From: Sporobolomyces roseus
Lineage: Eukaryota > Basidiomycota > Microbotryomycetes > Sporidiobolales > Sporidiobolaceae
Assembly: GCA_016617785.1 (NCBI GenBank)
Contig: JADILM010000001.1
Location: 4,278,001-4,342,000, forward strand
Reading direction: 5' to 3'
Length of the DNA: 64,000 nucleotides
Positions 35,696 to 46,964 of this stretch are shown here, piece after piece (within the stretch, counting starts at the first letter, position 1; every line of letters begins with the position of its first letter). The position numbers and the translations under genes were made by a program. Under the pieces are notes generated by a model, which was given only the letters and a program-made list of their open reading frames with translations, was not told where the DNA came from and made no database searches.

Positions 35696-36909
35696 CAGGA
35701 GACGAGGGTCAGGAGACTCACGTAGAGAGGAGAAAGATCGAGATAGGAAGAAGCGTCGTTGATGTTGGGATCGTTGCGATTCGTGTTGAAACAAGAGTGA
35801 GTGATGCAAGTCGCGAATGCAAAGAGAAGCGATCTATGAAGCGTCAGAGGAAGTGAGTGAGTGTGAGTGAGAAGAGAAGAGATAGCTCGAAAGAAGAGGA
35901 AAGGAAAGCTCACGAGATTCCCGAAGGATGAGGAACAAACTTGTCTCGTTTCATGAGAGAATCCCAGACAGTTCCAGTGTCAGGAAGTTGTTGAGGCATC
36001 GCGTGTTGAGGGACCACTGAACGAGCGTAGGCTGTTGACCATGATCAGGAGAGAAGAGAGTCAGTTTTCGAATTCGGTAAGAGACGACAAGGAGAGCCAG
36101 AGAAGGAAGACTGACGTTCTCCAGCAGCACCGAAGCGAGGGTTGAAGAAGTTGTTACCACTTCCATCAGCAGAGCGATACTTTGCTTTACCAACGAAAGA
36201 GATGGGAGGATGTTGAAGATCGTTCCAAAGGAGTTTGATGAATGCGTTTTCAAGAACGTCTCCGATTTTCGAATCAGGAGGGAGCGAGTAAAGTAAAACG
36301 ATAGCCTACCCTCAGGGAGAAAGGAGTGGTCAGGCGCAGAGAGAGAGGTAAAAGGAAAGAGAAGAGAAAAGAGAGGGAAACTTACTTGTTCCAAAAGCAT
36401 CTTGCGATCATCAAGCCCGCTAGTTTGAGCGACTCCGACGTTCATTGCGGTGATAGCGTCCTATTGTACATCAAAGGAGGGAGGAAGACGAGGTCAGCTG
36501 AAGCTCAGGCAGAGAGGAGAGAAGAGAGAAAGGTTTCGCTCACTTTGGCGAGAGTACCAGATTTGAGCATTTCGACGAGAGAAGCGATCGGATCGGGTTG
36601 TTGACCAATTGGCATACCTACCAATTCGCCTTTGTTGCGATCCTCTCCTTCCAAAGCGAGTTGAGCGACATGAAGAGCCTAAACCCGTTAAATCAAGCGG
36701 TTTCGTCAGCTTCGACCACAGAGGGAGAGGGAAGAGAGAAAGAGGAGAGAACGAGAGAGGCTTACAGTAGAAGCTATTCCTTTAGCAGCTCCAAAGATTC
36801 CTGAAGAAGTAGGAGAGTGGCGAGAGTGACTTGAGGATGAAGTAGGAGGAGTGTCTTGAGTACGAGTCTCTTGAGGTTGAGCCCACATCGAAGGTGCAGA
36901 AGTAGCCAT
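31928..36909 (-). CDS. Psi-producing oxygenase / linoleate diol synthase-like protein with an in-frame stop
   Basis: Fusion of an animal-heme-peroxidase-like fatty-acid dioxygenase and a cytochrome P450, which in fungi makes oxylipins (Ppo, Ssp1). Starts MATSAPSMWAQPQETRTQD at 36909. Dioxygenase half: CITHSCFNTNRNDP, RNHNWIVDKL, YRWHTAVGKKD. P450 half: SEALRLDPAVGGF (ExxR), LKRAPGPAGQL and the end IVYSGKA. Two oddities. First, exon sequence reads HDDVVAS-stop-RLFLMPP at 35536-35538, where the partial copy reads CAA. Second, the P450 Cys-ligand region reads EPGIRSSRDESINTL, without the usual Cys. About 18 exons with GA-rich introns. Unless the stop is spliced out or is a sequence error this is a pseudogene; otherwise it would act as a dioxygenase without a working P450, as known for Aspergillus PpoC. 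Confidence 0.8.
34471..34500. repeat. GA microsatellite in a dioxygenase intron
   Basis: A (GA)n run with one GATA interruption inside an intron. The matching intron of the partial copy, near 30105, has a much shorter run, so the length changed after duplication. Confidence 0.8.
35657..35692. repeat. GA microsatellite in a dioxygenase intron
   Basis: An almost pure (GA)n run of about 18 units in an intron, followed by a short tandem of GGTCAGGAGAC. The corresponding intron in the partial copy (about 31240-31300) lacks it. Confidence 0.8.
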
Positions 36910-37168
36910 CTTCTCTGTGAGTGAGTAGTGAGAAGTGAAGGGAAGAGAGAGAAGAAGGGAAGAGAGAGAGGAAGAGAGGAGGTCTCCCCGTGACCAGAAA
37001 AGCACAAACCTCCCTTCACTCGCCTTATCTTCGCCTCTGTCTCGCTTTAAATGGCGATGTCGTAAGCAAGTGATTGACGACGACGACGAGGTTGGGTAAT
37101 ACAACAATCATATACTATACTTATACTGCAAAGAGGTAAACGATGAAAAGAGAAGGAGCGATTCTTAA

Positions 37169-39931
37169 TCAGAAATCTCCGTGATAATGCTGATATGTCG
37201 TAGTTCTAGCTGTTGAATTGCCTGCTTCTCTAGAGAACCATGATTTGATATTCTTATTGAGTTCAATCGTAACGACTGTAGAACGAGGAGAGAGGGGAGA
37301 AAGGGAAAGGGAAGAAGAGAAAAAGTCAGCCACTTTGAAGCTTCTCATCCGGGAATAGACAGAGAGGATCGCTTACCATCAAGATTGAGACCCTATCGAA
37401 GCGCAATAGAGTACGAGTCAGTAATCGTTATTGGAGAGAGAAAGGAGCAGCGAAACTAACCATTGTATGAGCGACGAATTCGCCGACCTGAGTATTTTCT
37501 ACACATCCCGTCAATCCTGTCGAGTTATGACCATACGCATACAAATTGACGTCGACTCCCGAATGACCAGCAGTCGACCACCCAACTTGAGCTCGTCTCG
37601 ATATCTATTTCGCCAAAAGCAGCAATTTCGAATCAATCCCCCATTCTTCCATTCTGAGAGCGAAGGAAAGAGCTTACAGCATCCGCTAATACTCGATTCG
37701 CTTTGTAAGCGTCTGTTCGTTCTTGCCATAATTGATCCAATTCCCAACTTGCGACATCCAAAATTCCTAATCCTTTCTCGTAAATCTCGGTTCGAACCCA
37801 ATCTCGTGTCGTGGAGGGATATTGAGACGCTACTAGCTGACCGAGATAGGAGGTCGAGTGAGTAGCGTTTGAGAGCGCATCAGGATACCTATTGAATTGA
37901 GCGACAAGAGTGATGCGAGGAATCTTCAATCAAGATTCCGTTCTCAGCGAGAAGAGAGCAGGATGCTTACCACAGGTAGTCAGGATACGCTTCGGTGAGT
38001 TGACGACCTAAAGCCAAACCTCCCGTCTCATGATCACTGACTGAAATCAACAACGTCGGAGTTCCTTCGTCGTTTTGAGCGTCGACCCAGTTCTTGACGT
38101 ATTGGACCGTTTCGTAGTATGCGAGAATATCGGACAAGTGAGCTATTGGATCGTTGTTGTGACTGGGGGAACGAAGAGAATCAGTATTCCGAAAAGTCGA
38201 ATCTTCGTTTCGCAAGCGACTCATCGGGTACGCAACGAGCATTTGAGGAATGAAGATAGAGAAGGAATTCGAACTCACGCTGCCATATCTATTCGAGCGC
38301 CTTCAATCATGAGGAAGAAACCTTTCCCCTTTGACCCTCTCCGTTTGAGATACCTCAAAGCATGAGTAGCCCTACGTACTCTCGATTCTGTCTAGATCAG
38401 CCCCTCCACCACTTCCTCAAGAATAGAGTGAAGGCACGTACATCTCTTCCAAACTTGGTTGTTCATCCGCCAACGCGGTAGTTCGTTGTCGATCCACCTC
38501 ATAATCCATATGCTACTCTCTCTCAACTCAATCAGCTCCTCCTTCTCCCTCTCCCGCTACATAAGAGAGTGGTAAACTCACATCCTTCGCAAACAACCCC
38601 AAAATCGCTTTCCCCTTCTTCCCTCCCATTCCCTCCTCATAATCCCCATCTTTCCATTCCCTCAACTCTTTCATCCCTTCCAACACCCTCACTCCTCTCC
38701 CCTTCGCACTTTCCAATAACTCTTCCCCATCAGTCCTACAACCCCCCGTACTATTCCCAATAAAGAAACAACTTCCCCCTCCCAACGCTAAATCAACAGT
38801 TTGTCCTTGAGGTCCCAACCCAACTAAGAACCGCGCGATCTCACTCTCCAAATCCCGATCTACTACATGTGCGTAGAAAGATGCGGGTGTCGCATGAGTC
38901 AGTCGTGAGGTCGTCACGAGTCCAGTGGAGAATCCTTGTCGTTTTGCCGATTCGAGGAGTGTACCACAAGGGGTCTTTTCGGGCGTTGTACCGATTGCTC
39001 CGTTATAGGTTTTGAGTAGACAAGAGAATGCCGTTGCTCCAGCGGCGGAATCTGAGGAAGGGAAAGTTATTTAGAGGAGGAACGGGAAGGAGAGAGCAGG
39101 GAGAAGAAGTACCAGTGATTAGGGAATTCGTTGATCTTGTCTAAAGGAGAGATACAACGAGTACACAATAAGCTCTATGACCTCGTATTGGGCAGAAGGG
39201 TTGAGAGAGAGAATGAGAGGACTCACTCGTGAAGATCCCACCAACATCTCATCTAACGGACTCCCCGTCCCACCCCTCATGAATTCCTTCTCCAGTCCCT
39301 CCCACGCACTCTCATTCAACCTACTCCTCCCCTCAACCGTCCCATTGCTCTCCCTCATCCACCCCAAGTAACTTCTCGCAAACGTTTCACTCGCGGGACC
39401 TATTACTTTCCCTCCTTTGAATCAGCTCATCTCCCCACCAGTCTTCTCGAGGGATAGATAAAAAACGTACCCATTCCATCCGAGATCATGAGGATCACTT
39501 GAACTTTCGGGGTCCCACCAAACCTCGTTCCCAAAGCTAAGAGTTGAGTCGAAACATAAGCGAACCCAAACAATCCAAACAACCCAATCAAGATTAATCG
39601 GGTATGACGTTTCCTTGGTTGGGGGTGGAGGCGAGCTTGATTGACTGCTTGACGAGTAGGGATCGTTATTGAATGAGAATGAGGAGGAATATCGTTCGGG
39701 AATGATTTCTCATTCTCTGTTTCGGTGGGTGGTTCGGGTGGGTAAGAGTGTGAGTTGTTGTGGTCGAGGAGGAGAGAAGAGGTTTGAGATCGATTATCGT
39801 CCTCGTCGGCAGTTTCCTGCAAGAAAAGAGCGAGCGACGTGGGGGTTGAGCGAAGAAGAGAAGAGGAAAGGGAGAAATAGAGAGCTTACCTCATCTAGGA
39901 TAAACTGTTGAGGTGTATGAGGGCGGGACAT
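37169..39931 (-). CDS. Alkaline phosphatase, vacuolar Pho8 type
   Basis: Type II membrane phosphomonoesterase. The start at 39931 encodes MSRPHTPQQFILDEETADED, a cytosolic tail, then a single signal anchor LILIGLFGLFGFAYVSTQLL. The catalytic domain has KVQVILMISDGMG (metal-binding Asp), TDSAAGATAFSCLLKTYNG with the nucleophile Ser (D-S-A), THATPASFYAHV, LALGGGSCFF, GFFLMIEGARIDMAAHNND (metal site), LISVSDHETGG and WSTAGHSGVDVNLYAYG (third metal site), and ends YQHYHGDF. All expected metal and catalytic residues are present. About ten exons, one at the 3' end coding VVTIELNKNIKSW. It is divergent from the proline gene across 254 bp. Pho8 in yeast is phosphate-regulated; no such site is claimed here. 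Confidence 0.92.
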
Positions 39932-40185
39932 AGCCCCTTCGTAGTGAATAGACCAAAGCGAGAGTCAAAGTGAGATGAAAGCGAGTAAACCTTCGAATGA
40001 TCAACTTGACTTGCTCTCTCCCAGTCACTTCCGATCAATCACTTGCACCTCTGAACAACAGTGAGACCAGCTACAGTCCAGCTCAGCGACTCCTTACAAC
40101 TCCCGTCGAATCTCCCATTACCCGACTCAATCCTCATCTCTTATCTTTAACCTCTCCCCTCTTCTCCACTCCCACTCCAGCTACA

Positions 40186-41533
40186 ATGCCTTATCAATTA
40201 TGTGTACTCGGTTGTGGTACCATGGGAATCGCCGTCTTATCCGGTATAATCGACAACCTCTCATCTCCTCACCCTCCTTCTTCTCCATCCGAAGAATCTG
40301 CTCCTTCTACTCCAATGGGCTCTTTGATCCTAGATCCAAACGCAAACCCAGCTTCCCTACCCGATAGGTAAGCTTTCAATCTTATCGCTGAGGAGAGGAG
40401 AGGATCTGATAGGCGAGAATGAGTCAATCCCAGGTTTATCGCAACGGTGAATCGAGTAGAGAGTGTCAAGAAATTGAGGAGGGTTTTCAACGAGTTGGGT
40501 GGATTGGGTCCTACTGTTCAAGTTCGACAATCAGCAGAGAATGTCAAATCAGTCGCTGAATCAGATGTAGTACTACTCTGGTTCGTTTTCCCTTCTCTCT
40601 CTCTTATGAATGCTCGCTGATGGAGAATGGAAGAGGATTAGTTGTAAGCCTCAGTTGGCAGCACATTTGTTATTGAGTGAAGGAATGTCCGAAGCTTTGG
40701 AAGGGAAATTATTGATTTCTATTTTAGCGGGTACTACGATCGGAATGATGAGAGAATGGGTTCCATCCTCTTGTACCGTCGTCAGATCAATGCCAAACAC
40801 TCCATCAAAGGTGAACGCTTTTCCCCCTCTCCTTTTCAGAGTGAGAACGAGCTGATTTTGAGAGCGGAGGAATAGATTAGGGAAGGTATGACGGTGGTTT
40901 CTTCGTTGGATCCTTCAAACCCCAAGACGACGGTACAGAGAGATATCCTCATGGCGCTGTTTACCCCTCTGGGTAAATGTAGATTCATGGATGAAAAAGT
41001 GGGTCTCTCCCTCTTTAATTCCCCCTCTTCGTTCGAAGTAAGCTGACTCAACTTTGATTCGTTTCCCTAGCATTTCGATGCGGTTACGGCAGTGTGTGGT
41101 TCGGGACCTGCTTTCGTCTGTTTGGTATTGGAGGCAATGGCGGATGGTGGAGTAATGATGGGTTTACCGAGAGAAGGTGCTCTCGAATTAGCTGCTCAGA
41201 GTGAGTCTTTCACTCTTTCCCCTCTGTTGAATCGAGCTTGTAACTGATCGAGCAAGGGAGAGCGTGCGTGTAGCTATGCAAGGTGCAGCGAGAATGGTCC
41301 TTCAAACAGGAATGCATCCTGCAGCATTGAAAGATTCCGTTACAAGTAAGCTCTCCCTCTCTCGCTCTCACACTCGACTCGCGTTCGATGAACTGATGTG
41401 AGATGGCACTGTAGCTCCGGGAGGTTGTACGATTGCTGGATTGTTGGCGCTTGAGGATGGGAAAGTGAGATCTACCGTTGCGAGGTGTATTCAAGCGACG
41501 ACGGAACATGCTGCGGGATTGGGAAGGAAATAG
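40186..41533 (+). CDS. PRO3: Pyrroline-5-carboxylate reductase
   Basis: Last step of proline synthesis: reduction of pyrroline-5-carboxylate with NAD(P)H. The ATG at 40186 encodes MPYQLCVLGCGTMGIAVLSG, with the Rossmann GxGxMG motif. Next exons give FIATVNRVESVKKLRRVFNE, VLLWCKPQ, LLISILAGTTIGMMREWVP, VVRSMPNTPSK, KTTVQRDILMALFTPLGKCR, HFDAVTAVCGSGPAFVCLVL and the family signature ALKDSVTTPGGCTIAGLLAL. It ends EHAAGLGRK at 41533. Eight exons with intron positions inside the motifs. An ATG-less in-frame extension upstream of 40186 is ignored. An acidic, Pro/Ser-rich insertion (PPSSPSEESAPSTP) after the nucleotide-binding motif is unusual for the family. Confidence 0.93.
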
Positions 41534-41788
41534 TCGGAAGAGAATGTTTCTTTCTTCGCATGAATCGCAATAGACGTGAAGCTCCTGCATCCTTCCCAAG
41601 TCCAATCATCGTTCTCTTCTCGCAACTACAAATTCGAAGCAAGTCAACTTTGGCGGTTCTCTCTTTGCGAGACAAACACGGTTTGGAACTGGAATATCGA
41701 CAAGGTACAAGTGAGCGAGATCTACTATGACACAGCACAAGAATTCAACCGTCTAAAACTTTTCGCAAATTCCCTTTCCCCTTTTGAT

Positions 41789-42696
41789 TCACGCCTTCAA
41801 CACGTTCACCGACTTTCCCAAACTCCTCGCCACTACTTGATGCGGGCTTGCCTGTCTCAGTACCAGGTAGAGAGAGAACACATCTTGGTAAGCTTTCGAT
41901 TGTTCGGATTCGTCGAGCTCGGAAATCTTTTCGATCTTTCGGTAGACCCAGTAATGAACTTGATTCGGAACCTGGTCTTGCGTTCTAAGTGAGACGTTAC
42001 GTAGATCAGTCTCAATAAACCTGAAGTCGAGTGTATGCTTGAAGCTCGTGTTGCCTTGACCTACTCCAAAACGAATTGCGAACAATCGAGGTAAGCTCGG
42101 AGGTCAAGCGTAACCAAACGCGAGGTACTCACGGACGGTCTCTTCCTTGACAAATCGACAACGTTCGCTCCTAAACTTGTCCATGCCCCTGTTCTTACGA
42201 ATTTGACTGTGCCAGTCCGCAACTCGGAGAAGTCGAGGACCGGCAAGCTCTCGATCCCCTGTTAGACAAGCTACCCACCCTGACTTACGGCCGCGATGGC
42301 TAGGAGTCACCCACTTTGAGAGAGTCGGCACAGCGGGTGCGAGTAACGTGTAGAAATCAACGCCTCCTGCGAAAGTTTCTGGTCAGTCACAGACAAGAAT
42401 CAGGACGGAATGGACGAAGCTTACCTTTCTTCTCGTGTCGAACGCATTTGAGCGTTTCCTTGTTGATTCCTCCCCATTTGTCGAGATCATAAATCCCAAT
42501 TTTGCCGTCGAGGCGAAGTCGCTTTCCGAGATAAGTCTTTGCACAGATGCCTCGTATTCCCGAGTTCAAGAGAGTGATCAAATGATCTGCTTCATGCTGT
42601 AGTGAAGGCTAATATTAGCCAAAAATCGGAGGAAACGAGACCTCAGTTCGAGATACTCACGATATCGCTTAACGGGACTGAGCCGGGTTGCTGCAT
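41789..42696 (-). CDS. Family protein A, unknown function
   Basis: First of four related genes (A-D). Exon 1 encodes MQQPGSVPLSDI and ends at a gtgagt donor; exon 2 reads DHLITLLNSGIRGICAKTYL with IYDLDKWGGINKETLKCV; exon 3 carries LLAPAVPTLSKWVTP and GDRELAGPRLLRVADW; the last exon carries HTLDFRFIETDLRNVSL and ends VVARSLGKSVNVLKA. The same frame extends upstream to an ATG at 42897 (MPMSQSMLSLLKSC); I prefer 42696 because it matches the first exon of gene B. About 270 residues, with no signal peptide or transmembrane segment. No known domain recognised. It is the most divergent copy, with a longer exon 3. Confidence 0.6.
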
Positions 42697-42945
42697 CCCT
42701 TTCGCGACTAGCTGTAAGATGTACTGTAAGAGCGAGATTGGGGTGTGAGGGATATAAAGAGAGAACCAGCGGAAGCAGGGAACGGTTCGAGGACGTTGCG
42801 CATTTTCGGGTTTAGACGAAATCGATTCTGTCGTTTCTTCTCGATCGAGTCTTCTGCAGCTTTTCAACAAGGAAAGCATACTTTGTGACATTGGCAAGGT
42901 ACGAACAAATGGGAAGGAGTGGCGAAAAGCACCGAGATATCATTC

Positions 42946-43920
42946 CTAACGTTTTCGTTTTCGCGAATCTTCCTCTCCTCCTCTTGGATTCATCACACTC
43001 GCCGAATCACCGGGAGATCTTGTGACTACTTCATGAACGTGGCGGGGAGCGAGCGTCAAATGAAGTGAGAATCTGTTTATGTGAGGTTTGCGTTTCGAGT
43101 ATTTGGTGTTCTGAATCGCGAGCTCGAGGATGTAGTGAACTTGGCTCGGAGGGTAGTCAGGCAATTGTAGTGATGGTGTATAGTTAGAATCTTTGCCGTC
43201 GTCGTGAATGAACTTCAAAGAGTGCTGGTAGTCGCCTTCTTTCTCGACTGATCTCGGGAGAATGCGAAGAGAAGAAGTCAGCTCAATTTGTCCCGCGACG
43301 AAACAAAAGACCGGAACTCACCTATGGTAATACCCGGTTCCTGTTTGTAGCGTTCGACACTCTGACAGATCCGCCTGATGCCCTTTCTATCGGCCAACAG
43401 GAGTCGTCGAGGACCTGCGATCAAGTCGGTTCCCGAAGGGGTTGCTTCCCACTCTTGGTCGTTGTTGTTCCAGCTGGCACGGGTAGCTACAGCTGGGGCG
43501 TACAGAGCATAGACGTCATCATCTGCTCATTAGATCATATCGATTCAGTGGAAGCGTCCCCAATGAACCACGAGCGGAGCCCAAACTTACCGACGCCCCG
43601 AGGCGAGACGCATTCTAGTGTTTTCTCGTTAATTCCAGCCCAATTCTTGAGGTCGTAGGTGTCATAGATGCTCTTTCCTCGGGTGATTTCGTGTACGACG
43701 CCCTTCCCATCGATGAATTCAAGCGGAACTCCGTTATAACTGTTGACACAGATCTCTCGCACCCCTTTGGTCATCATCTTCATCAGTAGCTCCACCTCGA
43801 GCTGTGAAAGGAGAATCAGTCGTCTTGAAAAAGAGAAATCGACGGGACGAGCGCGAAAACGAGACTCACGATATCGCTGATAGGTCGTAGTGCTGACGAC
43901 CTGGCAGGTTGCGGATCCAT
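42946..43920 (-). CDS. Family protein B, unknown function
   Basis: Paralog of A, C and D. Exon 1 is MDPQPARSSALRPISDI followed by a gtgagt donor; exon 2 reads LLMKMMTKGVREICVNSYNG and YDTYDLKNWAGINEKTLECV; exon 3 reads YAPAVATRASW, then GTDLIAGPRRLLLADRKGI; exon 4 reads HSLKFIHDDGKDSNYTPSL, VHYILELAIQNTKYS and HEVVTRSPGDSASVMNP with a basic tail (EEDSRKRKR). The conserved core is L-x2-G-[IV]-R-x-IC, an IYD...W...I...LKC block, APAV-T, and IAGPR-x-L-x-LA. The tail could be a nuclear signal; that is only a suggestion. Confidence 0.6.
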
Positions 43921-44317
43921 AGGCCCGCTTCTAGAGGGCGGGTCTTGCGAAGAGTAGAGTAGAGTCAAAGGAGAAGCCGAGATTTCGGAATTTTCGAAGA
44001 AGATCGGGTTTAGAGAACTCCAAAGCTCTGACGCCTAACGCCGAGGATACCGGCACCGGTAGGCAAGTACCGATAGATACAAACGATGTGTCCAGCGTCA
44101 TCGGCTGTTGGAAGTGGGTGAATCGCAAAATTCGAACTTGCGAAATCCAAGCGCAATCACTTCGAGTCATTCGCAACGCGAGACTGCCGACGAGAATACG
44201 AGACGACGATACGAGACTTGTTCCTCTGAGCTGAGAATAAAACAGTAAAATGCACAAAGACGAAAAATGAAAATATAACGAGATTGTCCGTCCAAACTCT
44301 TCGCAAACTTCCTCCCC
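43921..44317. other. Spacer between family genes B and C
   Basis: Contains the 3' flank of gene C, of which the part from about 44095 has a counterpart downstream of gene D (about 47745-47982). No coding exon seen. Confidence 0.5.
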
Positions 44318-45943
44318 TCATGCGTTCGACATCAACACGTGAGCCGACTCTCCTGGACCTCTTGTAGTAGCATGATGAGGGTGTTGCTGCTCGAGTACGA
44401 GGTTCAACGAAAAGTAATCCGTGGTGGTGTCCATATGAGTTGAACCCTCGAAGCTGTGCCAAACATTGATCTTTCGCTCAAGGTCATAGCAGACTTTGTT
44501 AGGTCGTTCAACTCGCGACTTTAAAGACGAGGTGTGCGATTCATTGAGCTTGAATGTCAAGGAGTGCGTGATGGAGCCTTGCGTCAAACCTCGAGTTTCA
44601 AGCAAAATAACTGAGTGTATTCCGATCATTGGTCGAGGAGAGGAATGAGACTCACTGACCGCGACTCCGGGACCATCCTCGCTAAGTTTGGCCTTGAATT
44701 CCGCCTTAGCGTCGGACATGGAGCGGCTCCCGTTTTTTCCGGCCAAACGTAACACACGAGGACCAGCAATGATGTCTGTCCCTGACGAACATGCGTGCCA
44801 TTCTTTGCTGCAGAACTTTGCCTTTGTCGGAACAGCTGGAGCGATCAGAATCTGGCGCGCGTTCGATTTCTCTTTCGAGCTCAAATAGTTTCATCAGCTT
44901 TCCACCTCAGCCTACGCTATCCGAGCCCGAGTGAGAGGACATACCGTCAATCCGCAGTCCCGTACATTTCAGATTCTGTGCCGTGATTTCGGGGACGACA
45001 GGGTAGATAGTAGTGCGGTGAGGCTTATAAGTCTTCTCACAAATCACGGCGATTCCATTGTTGAGAAGGTGGATCAGGGCGCCAGCCTCATGCTGCGCTC
45101 GGCGAAGCGGAGGTCAGCCGGTGGTAAGGTAAAGCCTATTGTAAGACGAGGGGACTTACTAATTCTGCGAACGCGTCGTCCATCTCGAGCAACAGGGTTG
45201 GGGCGGAGGAGATATGGCAGTATGAGCGGGGCAAGAGGGAGACCAGAAGCAAAGAGCAGAAGCAAAAGTACGTGCAAGTAAACTCCTCATGCAGTCCCGA
45301 AACGGGTTTAGACGAGCTCTGCCAGTACCCGTGGAAGAGACGAATCCGGGTCCGGGAGCCGAGCACAGCTGTCCGTCCGCATGCACGAATCCGTGCTTTG
45401 AAGCGGTAACCTTCACAGCGGTATCATCAATCTCGAATGACCTCTTGTCCCTCGAAATCACCCCGAGTCCCGCGCTAACTGACTCAATAAGCTTCGTCAA
45501 TTCCATCCCGTAAACCCTGTATGCTACAGCGAGGAAGTGCCGATTCCCTCTTCCCCGCCTCACTCCCTCGATTCCAGTCTCTCTCGATGAATCCATCGAA
45601 GTCCTTCACTCATTGCCTATCCGCCTAATGTCTCCTTCTGTTCCTTCTCCCCTTGCGCCATGTAGCTCGTAGATTCAGGCGCATCGACGCCGAAATTGTC
45701 GAGGGAGAGTCGAAAGGGATGAGTCAAAGGAAGACTGGTGCGAAGGGTTTCTGGGCAAGACGAGTGAACGCGATGTCTGAGGGTTGTAGCTGAGAGTCAG
45801 TAGGCGGGAGAAAGTTGAGATGATGACTGATTGAGGGAGGTAGCGAGACAGAGGTTGGGTGAGTAGCGACGAGTCGAAGAGGATCGTTTGCCGAAGGTGG
45901 AGGTTCCGAAAATTGGATCCACTGGCGAGATCGTGCGATTTCG
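44095..45943. repeat. Duplicated unit C, probable parent of unit D
   Basis: About 1.85 kb with a diverged second copy at about 47745-49577. It includes gene C, its 3' flank and some 700 bp of upstream sequence. At the far edge the homology stops at GCGATTTCG, while the reading frame on the C side continues (LTAFEIARSRQWIQF), so C looks like the older arrangement. Confidence 0.7.
44318..45183 (-). CDS. Family protein C, unknown function
   Basis: Paralog of A, B and D. Exon 1 is very short (MDDAFAEL, donor gtaagt). Exon 2: HEAGALIHLLNNGIAVICEK, with IYPVVPEITAQNLKCTG. Exon 3: APAVPTKAKFCSKEWHACS, GTDIIAGPRVLRLAGKNG, then a variable stretch ending GPGVAV. Exon 4: HSLTFKLNESHTSSLKSRV, VCYDLERKINVWHSF and TTDYFSLNLVLEQQHPHHAT with the end PGESAHVLMSNA. 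About 250 residues. It is closest to D, and differs by many amino-acid changes but few indels, which suggests the protein is or was under constraint. Confidence 0.6.
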
Positions 45944-46068
45944 AAAGCTGTCAAAGGTCGAGAGCTCGAATCCGGCCATGACAGATTGACAATTGTAGCT
46001 GATCCGCGTGAAGTAGAGCCTAAGCTGTACTCCGGATTCAGAACATCAGTTTCGGCAGAAGAAGCCAA
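45600..46068 (-). pseudogene. Decayed coding fragment upstream of family gene C
   Basis: The minus strand reads TIVNLSWPDSSSRPLTAFEI, RQWIQFSEPPPSANDPLRLV and, after indels, LSLDNFGVDAPESTSYMAQG with a stop. Unit D has a corresponding stretch (RQWIRFSKPPPQANNPLRLV ... LDLIDVDAPESASYMVQGG). Mostly conservative replacements between copies indicate that the ancestor was protein-coding. I see no start codon and do not recognise the gene. It may be the remains of a C-terminal part of a gene, or an exon of a longer form of the neighbouring family. Confidence 0.4.
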
Positions 46069-46154
46069 ATCTGAGAAAGAATGCCGACGTACCTGTTCCC
46101 CTCAGTCCTGAGTTTTACCCGCCTCGCAAGATCGGATACGCATAAAGGAGCTGC

Positions 46155-46855
46155 TCAAACGTATCCCAGCGTCTCATTCGAGATTGTCTGAACTTTCGTC
46201 TTGTCGAATTCCGGAAATCGTTCGTCTCCCTCTCGACTATTCCGCTCTTCCTCCTTTCCCAAATTCTCCATCGTCTTGAGAAGCTCTCTGTGACGCGTCT
46301 CCGTTCTATCAGCGCTAGATCTCGAAGAAAGAGAAGACGAGAATCGACGACTCACTTTGGATCCCTACAGATTCGAATACAATCATATTTCTCCATCTCG
46401 TCTGTCAGGTCACTCTGATGTGAATCCATCAATGTATCATTCGGAACTAGAATCAATCGTCTACTTGTAGGAACAGAGGAAGCTGAAAGAGGTCGGAGGA
46501 ATGAAAGAATCGATCCTGCGCCTGTCAGTCGAAACGGTACCTTCAAAGTCAGCTATCTCAGCGTTCCCTGTATCGTGAGACTGCTAGACTGACCTGCATG
46601 ACTGATCACAACGTTTGATTCAGCTACTCTGTTCTCCAAATCTCGCGTAAATCTCACCACTTCCACCTTGATCCCTTGTACCTCGCTCACACCAATCTCC
46701 CATCCATCAGGTAATCTACTATTCCCTACCTGAGCGTATATCGAAGTGATTCCGAGTGATGACGAGAGTTTGTTGATCAAAGTTTGATGAAAGAATGATT
46801 CGACCAATGTAGTGAACTCTGTTGATCCTACAGTCAATAAGAGAGTCTTATCCAT
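46155..46855 (-). CDS. ALG13: UDP-GlcNAc transferase subunit Alg13
   Basis: Catalytic subunit that, docked on membrane-bound Alg14 at the ER, adds the second GlcNAc to dolichol-PP-GlcNAc in N-glycan synthesis. The start at 46855 encodes MDKTLLLTVGSTEFTTLVES, then YAQVGNSRLPDGWEIGVSEV, FTRDLENRVAESNVVISHAG (the GT-B nucleotide-sugar site), AGSILSFLRP and RRLILVPNDTLMDSHQSDLT, followed by a charged C-terminus ending ETLGYV. Three exons, about 200 residues, the usual Alg13 size. Divergent from the truncated Nudix gene across 109 bp. Confidence 0.9.
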
Positions 46856-46964
46856 CTCCCTCTCTAGTACCAGTGAGTGATGGTCCCAGTCCTATGAATA
46901 GAGAGAGAGCAAGCGACTTTCGGCTTTTTCAGTTTCATCTCCGACTCTCTCTCCCTCTCCTCCA

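Larger units (their letters stand above)
34113..36078. repeat. Parent block of the tandem dioxygenase duplication
   Basis: Direct repeat of 29715-31650. The offset between copies drifts from about 4,398 to 4,432 bp because introns, mainly GA runs, have gained or lost bases. Edges read AGGAGC at the 3' side and AATTCGGT at the 5' side, both within introns or near exon edges. Confidence 0.9.
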
